Shown: one piece after another, positions 1-5,415 of the stretch
Numbering within the stretch: position 1 is the first letter of the stretch
Layout of the letters: every line of letters begins with the position of its first letter
Assembly: GCA_012797575.1 (NCBI GenBank)
Contig: JAAZOW010000232.1
Coordinates: 1 to 11,222, forward strand
Source: Methanomicrobiales archaeon
GTDB taxonomy: Archaea; Halobacteriota; Methanomicrobia; Methanomicrobiales; Methanoculleaceae
Length of the DNA: 11,222 nucleotides
Direction of reading: 5' to 3'
The notes under the pieces: generated by a model
Databases searched by the model: none
What the model saw: only the letters and a program-made list of their open reading frames with translations
What the model was told of the DNA's origin: nothing
Translations under genes and position numbers: made by a program

Positions 1-39
1 ACCCATTCCCCTGCATATCGCGTTCTGGTGGGAGGGACT

Positions 40-64
40 GGGGGGGAGGCCCGGCCTCCCTCCC
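40..64. terminator. Strong GC hairpin at the left edge
   Basis: Positions 40-50 pair with 54-64 over 11 base pairs (one G-T wobble) around a 3-base loop. No gene is visible in 1-146. The hairpin may end transcription from an upstream gene outside the window, but there is no T-run directly after it, so a terminator role is only a guess. Confidence 0.35.
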
Positions 65-146
65 GGATGGGGGATATTGAGGCGACCTCGACCCCTAAAT
101 CCCTCACGTCAAGGTCTATGAAAATTAAGTGACATGAGACAGTAGC

Positions 147-461
147 GTGGATCATAGTCAAGAAGAGATCGTCGAGTTGATAAACCGGGATTCAGTCATC
201 ATCTCGCACCATGCCCGGGTCAGGATGTTTGAGAGAAATATCTCCACCGATGACCTCCTCTCGGCGCTTAGGGTTGGAGAAATCATCGAGGTGTATTCCG
301 ATGATGAACCTTGTCCCTCGCTACTCGTGCTTGGCTCTATAGTGATCACGTGTATCATGTAGTACTCGGGATCTGCGGCGATCATCTCCGGGTCATCACT
401 GCCTACATGCCGGATGATGAGCATTGGATCGATTGTGCGAACAAGGAGGAAAAAGAAATGA
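147..461 (+). pseudogene. DUF4258 domain protein (putative toxin), frameshifted
   Basis: The first part, from a GTG at 147, carries the DUF4258 signature HARVRMFERNIS and continues to CPSLLVLGS. That frame then runs out at a TAG at 360-362. The C-terminal half (DHVYHVVLG, then DHLRVITAYMP) continues in another frame from about 338, so a one-base indel lies near 337-344. DUF4258 proteins are small (about 90-110 residues) and are often encoded just before a YgiT-type zinc-finger gene, where they are taken to be the toxin of the pair. The second frame has no stop before the downstream gene and would fuse with it, while the original frame stops at 459-461, overlapping the next ATG (ATGA). A second indel near the 3' end is therefore possible. 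No clear ribosome site precedes the GTG; an A/T-rich tract at 117-130 could be a TATA box for a leaderless transcript. A real sequencing error cannot be excluded. Confidence 0.7.
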
Positions 462-703
462 TCCCAGAGAGGTGCACGTTCTGTAAAGGAACCCTGCAGG
501 AAGGAAAGACCGAGTTCATGGCGCGAGTAGGGGATGAGATCATCGTCATCAGGGATGTCCCGGCACTCGTCTGCGACCGGTGCGGAGAGGCATACTACAG
601 CGCGGAAGTTTCTCAAAAGATCGATGCCGTGATGAAAGATGTCCACAGCGGCAGGCTCTGCTGCCGGCCCCTCGCGGCAGGCGAGGTCGAACTCACGGGG
701 TGA
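458..703 (+). CDS. YgiT-type (MqsA-like) zinc-finger antitoxin, copy 1
   Basis: An 81-residue protein with two Cys pairs, C6-x2-C9 and C39-x2-C42 (CTFC and CDRCGE), typical of the zinc-binding N-terminal domain of MqsA/YgiT. The C-terminal DNA-binding HTH of full MqsA is absent, as is usual for these short archaeal proteins. It ends in the usual tail RPLAAGEVEL. I chose the ATG at 458 because an AGGAGGA Shine-Dalgarno lies at 444-450, about 7 bases upstream. Known family members neutralise a partner toxin; here that partner would be the broken DUF4258 gene immediately upstream. A near-identical copy lies at 6290-6535 behind a different toxin remnant, and its 3' end recurs at 5209-5254. Intact and probably expressible. 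Confidence 0.85.
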   Translation: MIPERCTFCKGTLQEGKTEFMARVGDEIIVIRDVPALVCDRCGEAYYSAEVSQKIDAVMKDVHSGRLCCRPLAAGEVELTG

Positions 704-740
704 GGCCGGCAGACCCGCCGAGGAGGTATGGTAACTCCTA

Positions 741-768
741 GACCGGCGGCAGAGTATTGCCGCCGGTC
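741..768 (+). terminator. Hairpin plus T-run downstream of YgiT copy 1
   Basis: Positions 741-751 pair perfectly with 758-768 (11 base pairs, loop 752-757). A T5 tract follows at about 784-788 and a second T-rich tract at 824-832. It sits 38 bases after the YgiT stop, so it plausibly ends that transcript. The same place in copies 2 and 3 is more diverged, but copy 3 keeps a different hairpin. Confidence 0.5.
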
Positions 769-868
769 GCGGCCTGACAAGCGTTTTTCACCGAGATTTC
801 TGCATATAGTCCTTACGGTCAGGCTTTTTCTCTTCGGCATCCTATTGCACTCCGGGAAGGTTACCAGG

Positions 869-984
869 ATGACCGAAGAAAAAACCGCCCGGGAGCTCGT
901 GTATGATAGCGGATGGAGGCCCGGGGCGAGGAGGTTGAGGGGTGGCGGGCAGGGGAGGAGAGGAGGCTCTCGGCTATAGGGGCC
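869..984 (+). pseudogene. Small coiled-coil protein remnant, copy A (possibly XhlA-like)
   Basis: Starts at ATG 869 as MTEEKTARELVYD, then loses the central segment present in copies B and C (the ETNRDVK part). It resumes in another frame as EEVEGWRAGEERRLSAIGAG. From the four copies the original product looks like a short protein with a charged N-terminus, a coiled coil rich in E, R and A, and a small glycine- and valine-rich hydrophobic end. That plan resembles the XhlA haemolysin/holin-associated family, but the resemblance is by eye only. No copy in the window is intact. In this copy the tail runs in frame into the epimerase fragment. Confidence 0.45.
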
Positions 985-1318
985 GGGGGGATCGTCGGCT
1001 CAAACCTTGCGGACACCTTATCGCAAAACCACGACGTCGTCATCATCGATAACCTCGCCACCGGCCGGCGAGAGAACGTCGAGCACCTCATCGACCACCC
1101 CCGGGTGGAGTTCATCGAGGGGAGTATCACCGACCTTGACCTATTACGAGAGGCCTTCCCCGGTGCGGCCGGCATCTTCGGCGGCCATCCGTGCCCCGGT
1201 CGGTGAAGAGACCGCTCGACGTCGCGGCGAAGGATTGCGGGGTGCCCGCCGTGGTTGGCGCTTCCTCGGTCTACGGCGGCACCCCCGGCTCTGGGGTTGT
1301 CCCCGTCCCCAATCGTCA
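985..1318 (+). pseudogene. NAD-dependent sugar-nucleotide epimerase fragment, copy A
   Basis: The frame reads GIVGSNLADTL, then HDVVIIDNLATGRRENVEHL and FIEGSITDLDLLREAFPGA. This is the N-terminal Rossmann half of an extended short-chain dehydrogenase such as UDP-glucose 4-epimerase. The true first strand (normally TGGAGFIGS) has been replaced by the end of the coiled-coil gene, which supplies GAGGIVGS. After FPGAAGIF the frame is lost, and an internal deletion removes the segment that copy D keeps (SNEANVTGM). Recognisable pieces continue to a SSVYGG-like motif near 1265-1280. About 110 residues of a normal 300 or more remain, so it cannot be an active enzyme. Confidence 0.75.
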
Positions 1319-1530
1319 CTGAAGATGCAGTGGGGATTCTGGGCCCGGTGGACGTCGATCCCCTCCGCAGAAGATATACCAGTGACGGCTGGAGAAGAAG
1401 GGATAGTGAAGGAGGGCCGTGCACGGGCTGAAAATGAAGGAAGAGAAGCCGCAAACTGAGGTGGCACAGGCGAGTAGCCAACTACCAATGAGAAGGACTC
1501 CAGATCCGGGTAGAAAGCCGGGGCAGGAGG
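1319..1530. other. No recognisable gene
   Basis: This stretch follows the epimerase remnant. I see no ribosome site with a convincing gene, no RNA gene and no strong repeat. Open frames on both strands here are Arg/Pro/Ser-rich, as expected for chance frames in GC-rich DNA. Confidence 0.5.
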
Positions 1531-1866
1531 TTACTCCGCCTGCAGGATCTCGATGATCCGATCGATGACCGACGTAACGGCCCGTTTGTTGAGACGGCCG
1601 GCCCGGTAGAGGATTAGATCGGTACTGGCAGAGAAGAGCCGGTTTGGCCGGATGTTGCTTGGTTTGCGGAGCGTTCCCTCCACAAAATCCGTGTCGGCGA
1701 TACCGACGGCATAGCGGTCCCGGATTTGCGGGCTTGTGATCTAGCAGAGGATGACATCGTCCCCGCCAAGCGCCGCGACAGCAAGAGCCGGCCGACGTTT
1801 CACTGTCGAGAGATCGGAGAATGGAAACGGTACAACGACGACATCTCCCTTTACAAATTGCTCCAC
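1531..1866 (-). pseudogene. MazF/PemK-type mRNA interferase with an internal amber codon
   Basis: From GTG 1866 the minus strand reads VEQFVKGDVVVVPFPFSDL, the N-terminal hallmark of MazF/PemK toxins, and continues through RRPALAVAALGGDDVILC. A TAG at 1743-1741 (codon 42) interrupts it. The same frame then continues cleanly for 69 codons (ITSPQIRDRYAVGI, then GTLRKPSNIRPNRLFSAS) to a TAA at 1531-1533. The total, 111 residues, is normal for the family. MazF proteins commonly have Gln at this position, so CAG to TAG is the simplest lesion. MazF cuts RNA as a dimer and is held by the antitoxin encoded upstream; the two genes overlap by 16 bases (1851-1866). Readthrough or amber decoding would restore a full toxin, but neither is shown. 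Confidence 0.8.
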
Positions 1867-2048
1867 GCCTCTTCCTCCTCGGGCCGGAGCCAGTCTTTCC
1901 GGAGCGCAGGCTCGCTCACGAGGGCAGTGTCGGGGGCGGCTTTCCGGCACTGGGATTTGAGGAACCGGATGAAATCGAGCACCTCAGTGTATGTTTGAGG
2001 CGGGAGGTCATCGAGCTCACTAATGATCTCTTCTTTCACTCGGGTCAT
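1851..2048 (-). CDS. Antitoxin of the MazF pair (DUF2281-like)
   Basis: A 65-residue acidic protein beginning MTRVKEEIISELDDLPPQ, then TYTEVLDFIRFLKSQ. This 'E-x-L-P-x-E/T-V-x-D-F-I-x-F-L' pattern is shared by many small antitoxins encoded before MazF/PemK or PIN toxins. The C-terminal half is charged (RKDWLRPEEEEAW), as expected for the toxin-binding tail. ATG 2048 is the natural start; I see no strong Shine-Dalgarno. The frame is intact although its toxin carries a stop codon. Confidence 0.75.
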   Translation of the reverse strand: MTRVKEEIISELDDLPPQTYTEVLDFIRFLKSQCRKAAPDTALVSEPALRKDWLRPEEEEAWSNL

Positions 2049-2090
2049 GGCGGACTCATCTCGGGTGTACCGATCATCTGCTGGCTCAAA

Positions 2091-2098
2091 CTATATAG
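2091..2098 (-). promoter_or_regulatory. TATA-like box before the antitoxin-MazF operon
   Basis: CTATATAG lies 43-50 bases upstream of ATG 2048 on the minus strand. Archaeal TATA boxes centre about 26 bases before the transcript start, which would place the start near 2066-2070 with a leader of about 20 bases. The motif is a good match but no BRE was verified. Confidence 0.45.
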
Positions 2099-2127
2099 TC
2101 CTCCCTTTGTCAGGTCAGGCTGATTGG

Positions 2128-2786
2128 TCCTGACGTCCGGGGCGGTCATCCCGATGACCGCGACCGCGGCCGAGGTGACGAAGATCGCCGAGAACACCTT
2201 CCGCGACCTCCAGATCGCGGCCGTGAACCCGCTCGCCCTCTCCTTTGAGGCAATGGGAATCAACGTCTACGCTTGTCTGGGCCGGGGTGGCGTCGCTCGA
2301 GGGCGAAGGGATCACCCGGGCGATCCTCTGGCCGGGCGCCGGGGTCGGCGGCCACTGCCTGACGAAGGACACCTACCACCTGGAGCGGGGGGTGCAGGTG
2401 CTCGGCGGGGAACTGGACTTTCCTTACACCCTCGCCCGCGGCATCAACGACTTCATGCCCGGGCACATGCTCCGTCTGACGGAGTCGGCGCTGCGAGAAG
2501 TGGGGAAGAGTTTGAAAGGTTCAAAGATTGCCCTGCTCGGCTGGGCGTTCATCAACGACTCCGACGATGCAAGGAACACACCGGCGGAGCCGTTCTTTGA
2601 GGCGGCACTCGCGGCGGGGGCGGAGGTTGCCGTGCACGATCCCTGGGTCGACCCCGTGACGTCGCCGGATGCGCCGCCGGGGTTGTCGCGGGATATCGAG
2701 GGGGTTCTTACTGGTGCGGATGCGGTGGTGGTCTTTGCCGGGCATAAGGAGTACCGGGGGATGGTGCCGGCGCAGGTTGAAGGCGA
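2128..2786 (+). pseudogene. Nucleotide-sugar dehydrogenase (UGD/WecC family), 5'-truncated and frameshifted
   Basis: The fragment begins in the middle of the family with TATAAEVTKIAENTFRDLQ, the central dimerisation helix. After INVY a one-base shift near 2265-2275 changes frame, then it continues with AGVASLEGEGITRAI and GVGGHCLTKDTYHLERG. The Cys of GGHC matches the catalytic Cys of UDP-sugar and UDP-ManNAc dehydrogenases. A short deletion after GELDFP removes a few residues. The C-terminal Rossmann domain follows (KIALLGWAFINDSDDARNTP) up to GHKEYRGMVPAQV. The N-terminal NAD-binding domain (about 190 residues) and the end (usually a VDGRNVVD-like stretch) are missing. At about 2786 it runs into a gene on the other strand. 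Such enzymes make uronic-acid sugar nucleotides for surface polysaccharides or glycoprotein glycans; this one cannot work. Confidence 0.85.
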
Positions 2787-3039
2787 CGATCGAGGAGAAC
2801 TGCAGGGAGACGGTCCCGACCCTTTCGTGGTCTCCTCGTTGATGAAGTCCACCCATCAAGGTGTAGTGCTCGCGATTCCAGACGACGGCCGCGACAGACT
2901 GGTCGTCGGAGCCGGTCTACCCGACACATCCGAAGGGATTGTCCTCGATGACGGTGGTAAACGGCGTTACATCGGCGATCGGGACGGTGAGGTCCCGAAC
3001 CGCCGTTTTGTTCACGGCAGTCTACACGAAGTCTGCCAT
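2787..3039 (-). pseudogene. Unrecognised minus-strand gene with two amber codons, 3' truncated
   Basis: Minus-strand ATG 3039 has a good Shine-Dalgarno (AAGGAGA, about 3047-3053) and a TATA-like CTATAGTT at 3092-3085. The frame reads MADFV, TAG at codon 6 (3024-3022), TAVNKTAVRDLTVPIADVTP, then FTTVIEDNPFGCVG, TAG at codon 41 (2919-2917), TGSDDQSVAAVVWNREHYTL and RVGTVSLQFSSIVAF. It then meets the end of the dehydrogenase fragment. The signals and protein-like composition suggest a real former gene of at least 84 codons. I do not recognise the family; its beta-strand-rich look would fit a small structural protein, but that is a guess. Confidence 0.45.
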
Positions 3040-3272
3040 GATTGGCTCTCCTTTTGCCAGTATGCTCCCGGGAATATGACAGACAACTATAGGGTCGGCG
3101 GGAGAGGGGATTAGCCTGACGTTATCGGAGAGGGTGAGCGGGTTCCGATATGAATTTTTGCCGGATTCCTGGTTCTACGCAGAAAACAGGCAGAAGGCCC
3201 CAGATTGAGGTCGGGGATCAGTCACCCCATCGCATGGGTCCCGGGAAACTATGAGTGATCTTTATGTGGGGA

Positions 3273-3296
3273 AACAGTAATTACTGTTAGACTAAC
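3273..3296. promoter_or_regulatory. Perfect palindrome upstream of the antitoxin at 3323, probable operator
   Basis: AACAGTAATTACTGTT (3273-3288) is a perfect 16-base palindrome. It overlaps a second inverted repeat, GTTAG-A-CTAAC (3286-3296). It lies 35 bases before ATG 3323 and just after a possible TATA box (TTTATGTG, 3261-3268). TA operons are often autorepressed by the antitoxin or the TA complex at such sites. The rest of 3040-3322 shows no gene. Confidence 0.5.
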
Positions 3297-3322
3297 GAAG
3301 GTGCCGATCAGGAGGAGTTGCG

Positions 3323-3505
3323 ATGAAATCAGATATTGAGGCTATCAAAGAGGGGGTGACGGAAATAAGGAATATGCTTGACGAGCTGATGCGCCAGCAT
3401 GAAACTATTGGAATGATGAAGTTGTCTGAGCGTTCCCTGCAAAAATTTCTCGAGGATGAGCCAGACATCTATACCCTTGATGATGCGAAGGTCGTGTACC
3501 TGTGA
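3323..3505 (+). CDS. Small antitoxin upstream of a MazF remnant
   Basis: A 60-residue, charged protein (KSDIEAIKEGVTEIRNMLDE, then EDEPDIYTLDDAKVVYL) with a helical, coiled-coil-like N-terminus. The start is supported by AGGAGGAG at about 3310-3317. The end overlaps the following MazF-type gene by 4 bases (GTGA at 3502-3505), so the two were translationally coupled. The antitoxin role is inferred from size and position; I do not recognise a named family. It is intact while its toxin is not. Confidence 0.65.
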   Translation: MKSDIEAIKEGVTEIRNMLDELMRQHETIGMMKLSERSLQKFLEDEPDIYTLDDAKVVYL

Positions 3506-3693
3506 AAGGAAAGGTTGTTCTCATTCCATTCCCCTTTACCGATCTGACATCTTCAAAGCTTCGTCCTGCCCTCGTCCTCTATGAGGGGAGACATGATCTC
3601 ATTCTCGCGTTTATCTTTCGGGGCTCTCGGGGGCGTAGCGGGAAGACCCCGGTCGCGAGATCGGGGACGGGCGCTCCGCCGCCCTTCCCGTAA
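3502..3693 (+). pseudogene. MazF/PemK-type toxin, truncated after about 38 residues
   Basis: From GTG 3502 the protein reads MKGKVVLIPFPFTDLTSSKL, then RPALVLYEGRHDLILAFI, the first third of a MazF/PemK toxin. From about 3616 it changes to Arg/Gly/Pro-rich sequence unlike the family and stops at 3691-3693. No MazF C-terminal half can be found downstream in any frame. What follows is a hairpin-rich stretch and then the 3' end of an IS605-type tnpB with its right end, so an insertion followed by deletion is the simplest explanation. Confidence 0.75.
3647..3666 (+). other. GC hairpin with a GNRA-type loop
   Basis: CCCCGGTC pairs with GATCGGGG (one G-T pair) around a GCGA loop. It follows GGGAAGA, similar to the GGGAAG that precedes the IS right-end hairpins at 3867 and (minus strand) 11005. 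It may be a degenerate copy of that end or part of an RNA scaffold. It lies about 30 bases after the point where the MazF toxin is lost. Confidence 0.35.
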
Positions 3694-3737
3694 TACGTTT
3701 CGAGACGATAGATTTTTCTTCTCACCTCTCCTAATAG

Positions 3738-3896
3738 GAGGCATCTGCGTTGCGAGAACCAAGCAACCGGAATGCGCAATCTGCTGTAGGGCAGGAACTG
3801 CCCGAACAGGATAATCAACGCCTGTGGAGATCGTGTAAGACCTGTCAGGGCAGGTTCGATGAAAGCCGGGAAGCCGCGCCCTTGAGGGCGGGGTAG
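3738..3896 (+). pseudogene. tnpB 3' end remnant (IS605/IS1341-type)
   Basis: An open frame from 3738 reads NRNAQSAVGQELPE and ends DESREAAPLRAG with TAG at 3894-3896. The last residues align with the TnpB tail on the minus strand near 11000 (DDIREAPPERSG), and both coincide with the same right-end hairpin. The 'VGQELPE' stretch resembles the tail seen after the last RuvC motif of many archaeal TnpB proteins. The catalytic core and zinc finger are gone, so only the last 50 or so codons of an element remain. Confidence 0.55.
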
Positions 3897-3900
3897 TTCA
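3863..3900 (+). mobile_element. IS605-family right end / TnpB guide-RNA 3' end
   Basis: GGGAAGCC followed by GCCC-TTGA-GGGC and GGGGTAGTTCA is the form typical of archaeal IS605/IS1341 right ends. The same motif occurs twice on the minus strand at 10938-11010. In TnpB systems the omega-RNA ends at this point and the guide is the DNA directly downstream, here from 3901 (CAAAGTCGCTGCC). No left end or tnpA is visible, so the element is dead. Confidence 0.65.
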
Positions 3901-3914
3901 CAAAGTCGCTGCCA

Positions 3915-3929
3915 ATGTAAGTATTACAT
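3915..3929. promoter_or_regulatory. Inverted repeat at the MNT gene start
   Basis: ATGTAA-GTA-TTACAT ends 3 bases before ATG 3933. It is A/T-rich in GC-rich surroundings and could be a promoter element, an operator for autoregulation, or both. No Shine-Dalgarno precedes the ATG. Confidence 0.35.
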
Positions 3930-3932
3930 AAC

Positions 3933-4235
3933 ATGGACCCGGAGACCGACATCTCTACTCTCCTCGTCCGGAAACGGGACGAGATCCTCTCCCTTGCATA
4001 CCGAAGGGGAGCAAAGAACGTCCGGGTCTTCGGTTCCGTGGCACGGAACGAGGCCCGGGCGGACAGCGATGTCGATATCCCGATCGACCTTGATCCCGAC
4101 CGGAGCCTTCTCGACGTGGGAGGGCTTGCGATGGATCTTTCGCTCCTGCTCGGTCGTTCTGTCGATGTCGTGACGGAAGCGGGACTCCGGAAGCGAATCC
4201 GCTCCCGGGTCTTACAGGAAGCGCGGGCCCTATGA
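3933..4235 (+). CDS. MNT-type minimal nucleotidyltransferase antitoxin
   Basis: A 100-residue protein with the nucleotidyltransferase motif G34-S35-x10-D46-x-D48 (GSVARNEARADSDVDI) and a third acidic residue at about D78 (GRSVDVVTEAGL). Proteins of this type antagonise HEPN RNases, in studied cases by AMPylating a tyrosine next to the HEPN active site. The C-terminus (RIRSRVLQEARAL) is typical and the length is normal. Pro50 in VDIPID is unusual, as the family mostly has a hydrophobic residue there. Its stop overlaps the next ATG (ATGA, 4232-4235), the normal coupling to a HEPN gene, but that gene is truncated. Confidence 0.85.
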   Translation: MDPETDISTLLVRKRDEILSLAYRRGAKNVRVFGSVARNEARADSDVDIPIDLDPDRSLLDVGGLAMDLSLLLGRSVDVVTEAGLRKRIRSRVLQEARAL

Positions 4236-4315
4236 GAAACGATCGCGAACGGATACTGGATATCATCGAAGCTATTGTCGTGTTGTTCGAGAGGAGACCG
4301 GCTCCGGGAGGATAA
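4232..4315 (+). pseudogene. HEPN (DUF86) toxin, truncated after about 15 codons
   Basis: Begins MRNDRERILDIIEAI, the standard start of DUF86 HEPN toxins coupled to MNT genes, then diverges (VVLFERRPAPGG) and stops at 4313-4315. The R-x4-6-H RNase motif, normally near residue 80-100, is absent. The tail of this remnant contains the GGGAGG Shine-Dalgarno used by the next gene, which suggests a deletion that joined two tandem MNT/HEPN operons. Confidence 0.7.
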
Positions 4316-4317
4316 CG

Positions 4318-4737
4318 ATGATCGAACTTGATAGAGAACACATGGTCAGGGAGATCGGCCGGTGCCTCTTCGGCGTCGAGGATCTTTTGCTGGGTTACCT
4401 CTACGGCTCGTTCCTTGTGCGGGACGACTATCACGACATCGACATAGGGCTGCTCGTTGCCGGAGAGCGCAAGCCATACGAGCTCTTCAAGTATGCCATG
4501 AAGATCGCATCCGATCTGGAGCGATGCATCACGCCGAGGTGCGAAGTGGATCTCCGGATCCTCAACACGGCACCCATAGAGTTCCAGTACGAAGTGGTGA
4601 AAACAGGACGGGTTGTCTTTGCCCGGGACGAGAGCCTGCAAACTGCATTCGAGGCCGATGTCCTGGCGAAGTACCTCGATCTCAAGTACCTCTACGACAG
4701 GATGGACAGGGCGCTCCTTGCGCCGGTGGGACGATGA
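4318..4737 (+). CDS. mntA: MntA-type nucleotidyltransferase antitoxin
   Basis: A 139-residue protein with the motif YLYGSFLVRDDYHDIDIGLL, giving G30-S31-x8-D40-x-D42, and a further acidic pair at E76-x-D78 (RCEVDLRIL). The gap between GS and DxD is two residues shorter than the classic GSx10DxD, but both metal-binding Asp residues are present. In studied MntA-HepT pairs this enzyme inactivates HepT by adding AMP units to the tyrosine of R-x4-H-x-Y. The start at 4318 has GGGAGG about 8 bases upstream. Its stop overlaps the HepT ATG (4734-4737). The C-terminal part (FEADVLAKYLDLKYLYDRMD) is helical. With the next gene this is one of only two complete TA pairs in the window. Confidence 0.85.
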   Translation: MIELDREHMVREIGRCLFGVEDLLLGYLYGSFLVRDDYHDIDIGLLVAGERKPYELFKYAMKIASDLERCITPRCEVDLRILNTAPIEFQYEVVKTGRVVFARDESLQTAFEADVLAKYLDLKYLYDRMDRALLAPVGR

Positions 4738-5159
4738 GGGTGCTTCGTCCCATGCAGGAGTTGCAGGATGCGTTGAGGGACTGGGAGCGGTATCAACGCA
4801 TTCCGCGTGAGCAGTTCTTCTCCGACCGGGACACCCGGAACATGGTCTTCTACGCTATGATGCTTGGTATCCAGTCCGCGATCGATATTGCGACTGATCT
4901 GATCGCCGCAGAAAGGCTCCGGAGGCCTGCAAGTTACCGGGAGACATTCGAGATCCTCGGGGATGAGGGGATCCTCCCGGAATCGCTCGTTCCCGATCTC
5001 TCGGATCTGGCGGGATTTCGGAATGTCCTGGTCCATATCTACTGGGACCTGGATCTCGAACAGGTCTACGCCATCCTGCATCAGGACCTTGGTGTTCTGA
5101 AAGCATTCCGTGATGCCGTGCAGGAGCATCTCCGTGAGCGGAGGTCTCTCGACCCATAG
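4734..5159 (+). CDS. hepT: HepT-type HEPN ribonuclease toxin
   Basis: A 141-residue mostly helical protein with R96-N-V-L-V-H101-I-Y103, the complete R-x4-H-x-Y motif of HepT toxins. R and H form the RNase site and Y103 is the expected AMPylation target of the partner. The N-terminal helices (VLRPMQELQDALRDWERYQ) and the MMLGIQSAIDIATDLIA helix fit the HEPN four-helix fold. Start ATG 4734 overlaps the antitoxin stop by 4 bases. No internal stop or shift is visible, so the toxin appears active in principle, consistent with the intact antitoxin. Confidence 0.85.
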   Translation: MRVLRPMQELQDALRDWERYQRIPREQFFSDRDTRNMVFYAMMLGIQSAIDIATDLIAAERLRRPASYRETFEILGDEGILPESLVPDLSDLAGFRNVLVHIYWDLDLEQVYAILHQDLGVLKAFRDAVQEHLRERRSLDP

Positions 5160-5208
5160 GCAACCCGCACCCCCCTCCTCCATCCGGGCAAGGAAACCGG
5201 CTGCATGT

Positions 5209-5254
5209 TCTGCTGCCGACCCCTTGCGGCAGGCGAGGTTGAACTCACCGGGGG
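5209..5254 (+). pseudogene. YgiT 3'-end remnant, copy B
   Basis: The bases match the last 45 or so bases of the YgiT genes at 458-703 and 6290-6535 (the CCRPLAAGEVELTG end), but the gene body is missing. The join to unrelated sequence at about 5208 is 50 bases after the HepT stop. It marks the left boundary of cassette copy B. Confidence 0.7.
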
Positions 5255-5358
5255 AGGGAAGAGGCCGGCAGGTGCGGTGGCTTTTGGACCGGCGGCAATA
5301 CCGTCCGGCCAGTCGCGGCAGGACAAGCGTTTTTCCACCGGGATGCTCCGATATAGCC

Positions 5359-5383
5359 CTTACGGTCAGCCTTTTTCTCTTCG
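5359..5383 (+). repeat. Conserved T-rich leader tract, also at 812-836 and 6644-6668
   Basis: CTTACGGTCAG followed by a C/T-rich tract ending CTCTTCG is nearly unchanged in three cassette copies, although the flanks differ more. It lies 30-35 bases before the small coiled-coil gene. T-rich tracts on the coding strand terminate archaeal transcription, so it may be the YgiT terminator, or a leader element of the downstream gene. Confidence 0.5.
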
Positions 5384-5415
5384 ACCTCCTATTGTCCTCC
5401 TGGAGGGTTACTAAG

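Larger units (their letters stand above)
458..1318 (+). repeat. Composite cassette copy A (YgiT / coiled-coil / epimerase)
   Basis: This stretch resembles 5209-5660 (copy B), 6290-7046 (copy C) and 9120-9756 (copy D). The order is YgiT gene or its end, a spacer with the conserved tract CTTACGGTCAG followed by T-rich bases (812-836, 5359-5383, from 6644), a small coiled-coil gene starting MTEEKTAREL or MTNEKTTREL, then the start of a sugar-nucleotide epimerase. Copy A keeps the most complete YgiT-to-epimerase series. Copy B lacks most of YgiT and any epimerase. Copy D lacks YgiT. No transposase or terminal inverted repeats are visible, so duplication by recombination is more likely than transposition. 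Confidence 0.75.

Noticed and set aside
913..1206. A functional 97-residue Rossmann protein
   Set aside because: The first strand is borrowed from another gene and the catalytic half is missing.
861..1481. Long minus-strand open frame over the cassette
   Set aside because: Arg/Ser/Pro-rich chance frame opposite the epimerase remnant; no ribosome site or family motif.
2245..3114. A single 289-residue protein from the dehydrogenase frame
   Set aside because: The family match stops at about 2786; the rest is antisense to a different former gene.
3581..3814. A plus-strand gene in the MazF-IS interval
   Set aside because: No family likeness; it spans the hairpin-rich junction and the TnpB tail in another frame.
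3955..4641. Long minus-strand open frame over the MNT genes
   Set aside because: It lies opposite two clear MNT genes, and its composition is that of a shadow frame.
4362..4733. Extended N-terminus for HepT
   Set aside because: The family starts at 4734 and the extension is antitoxin DNA read in a shifted frame.
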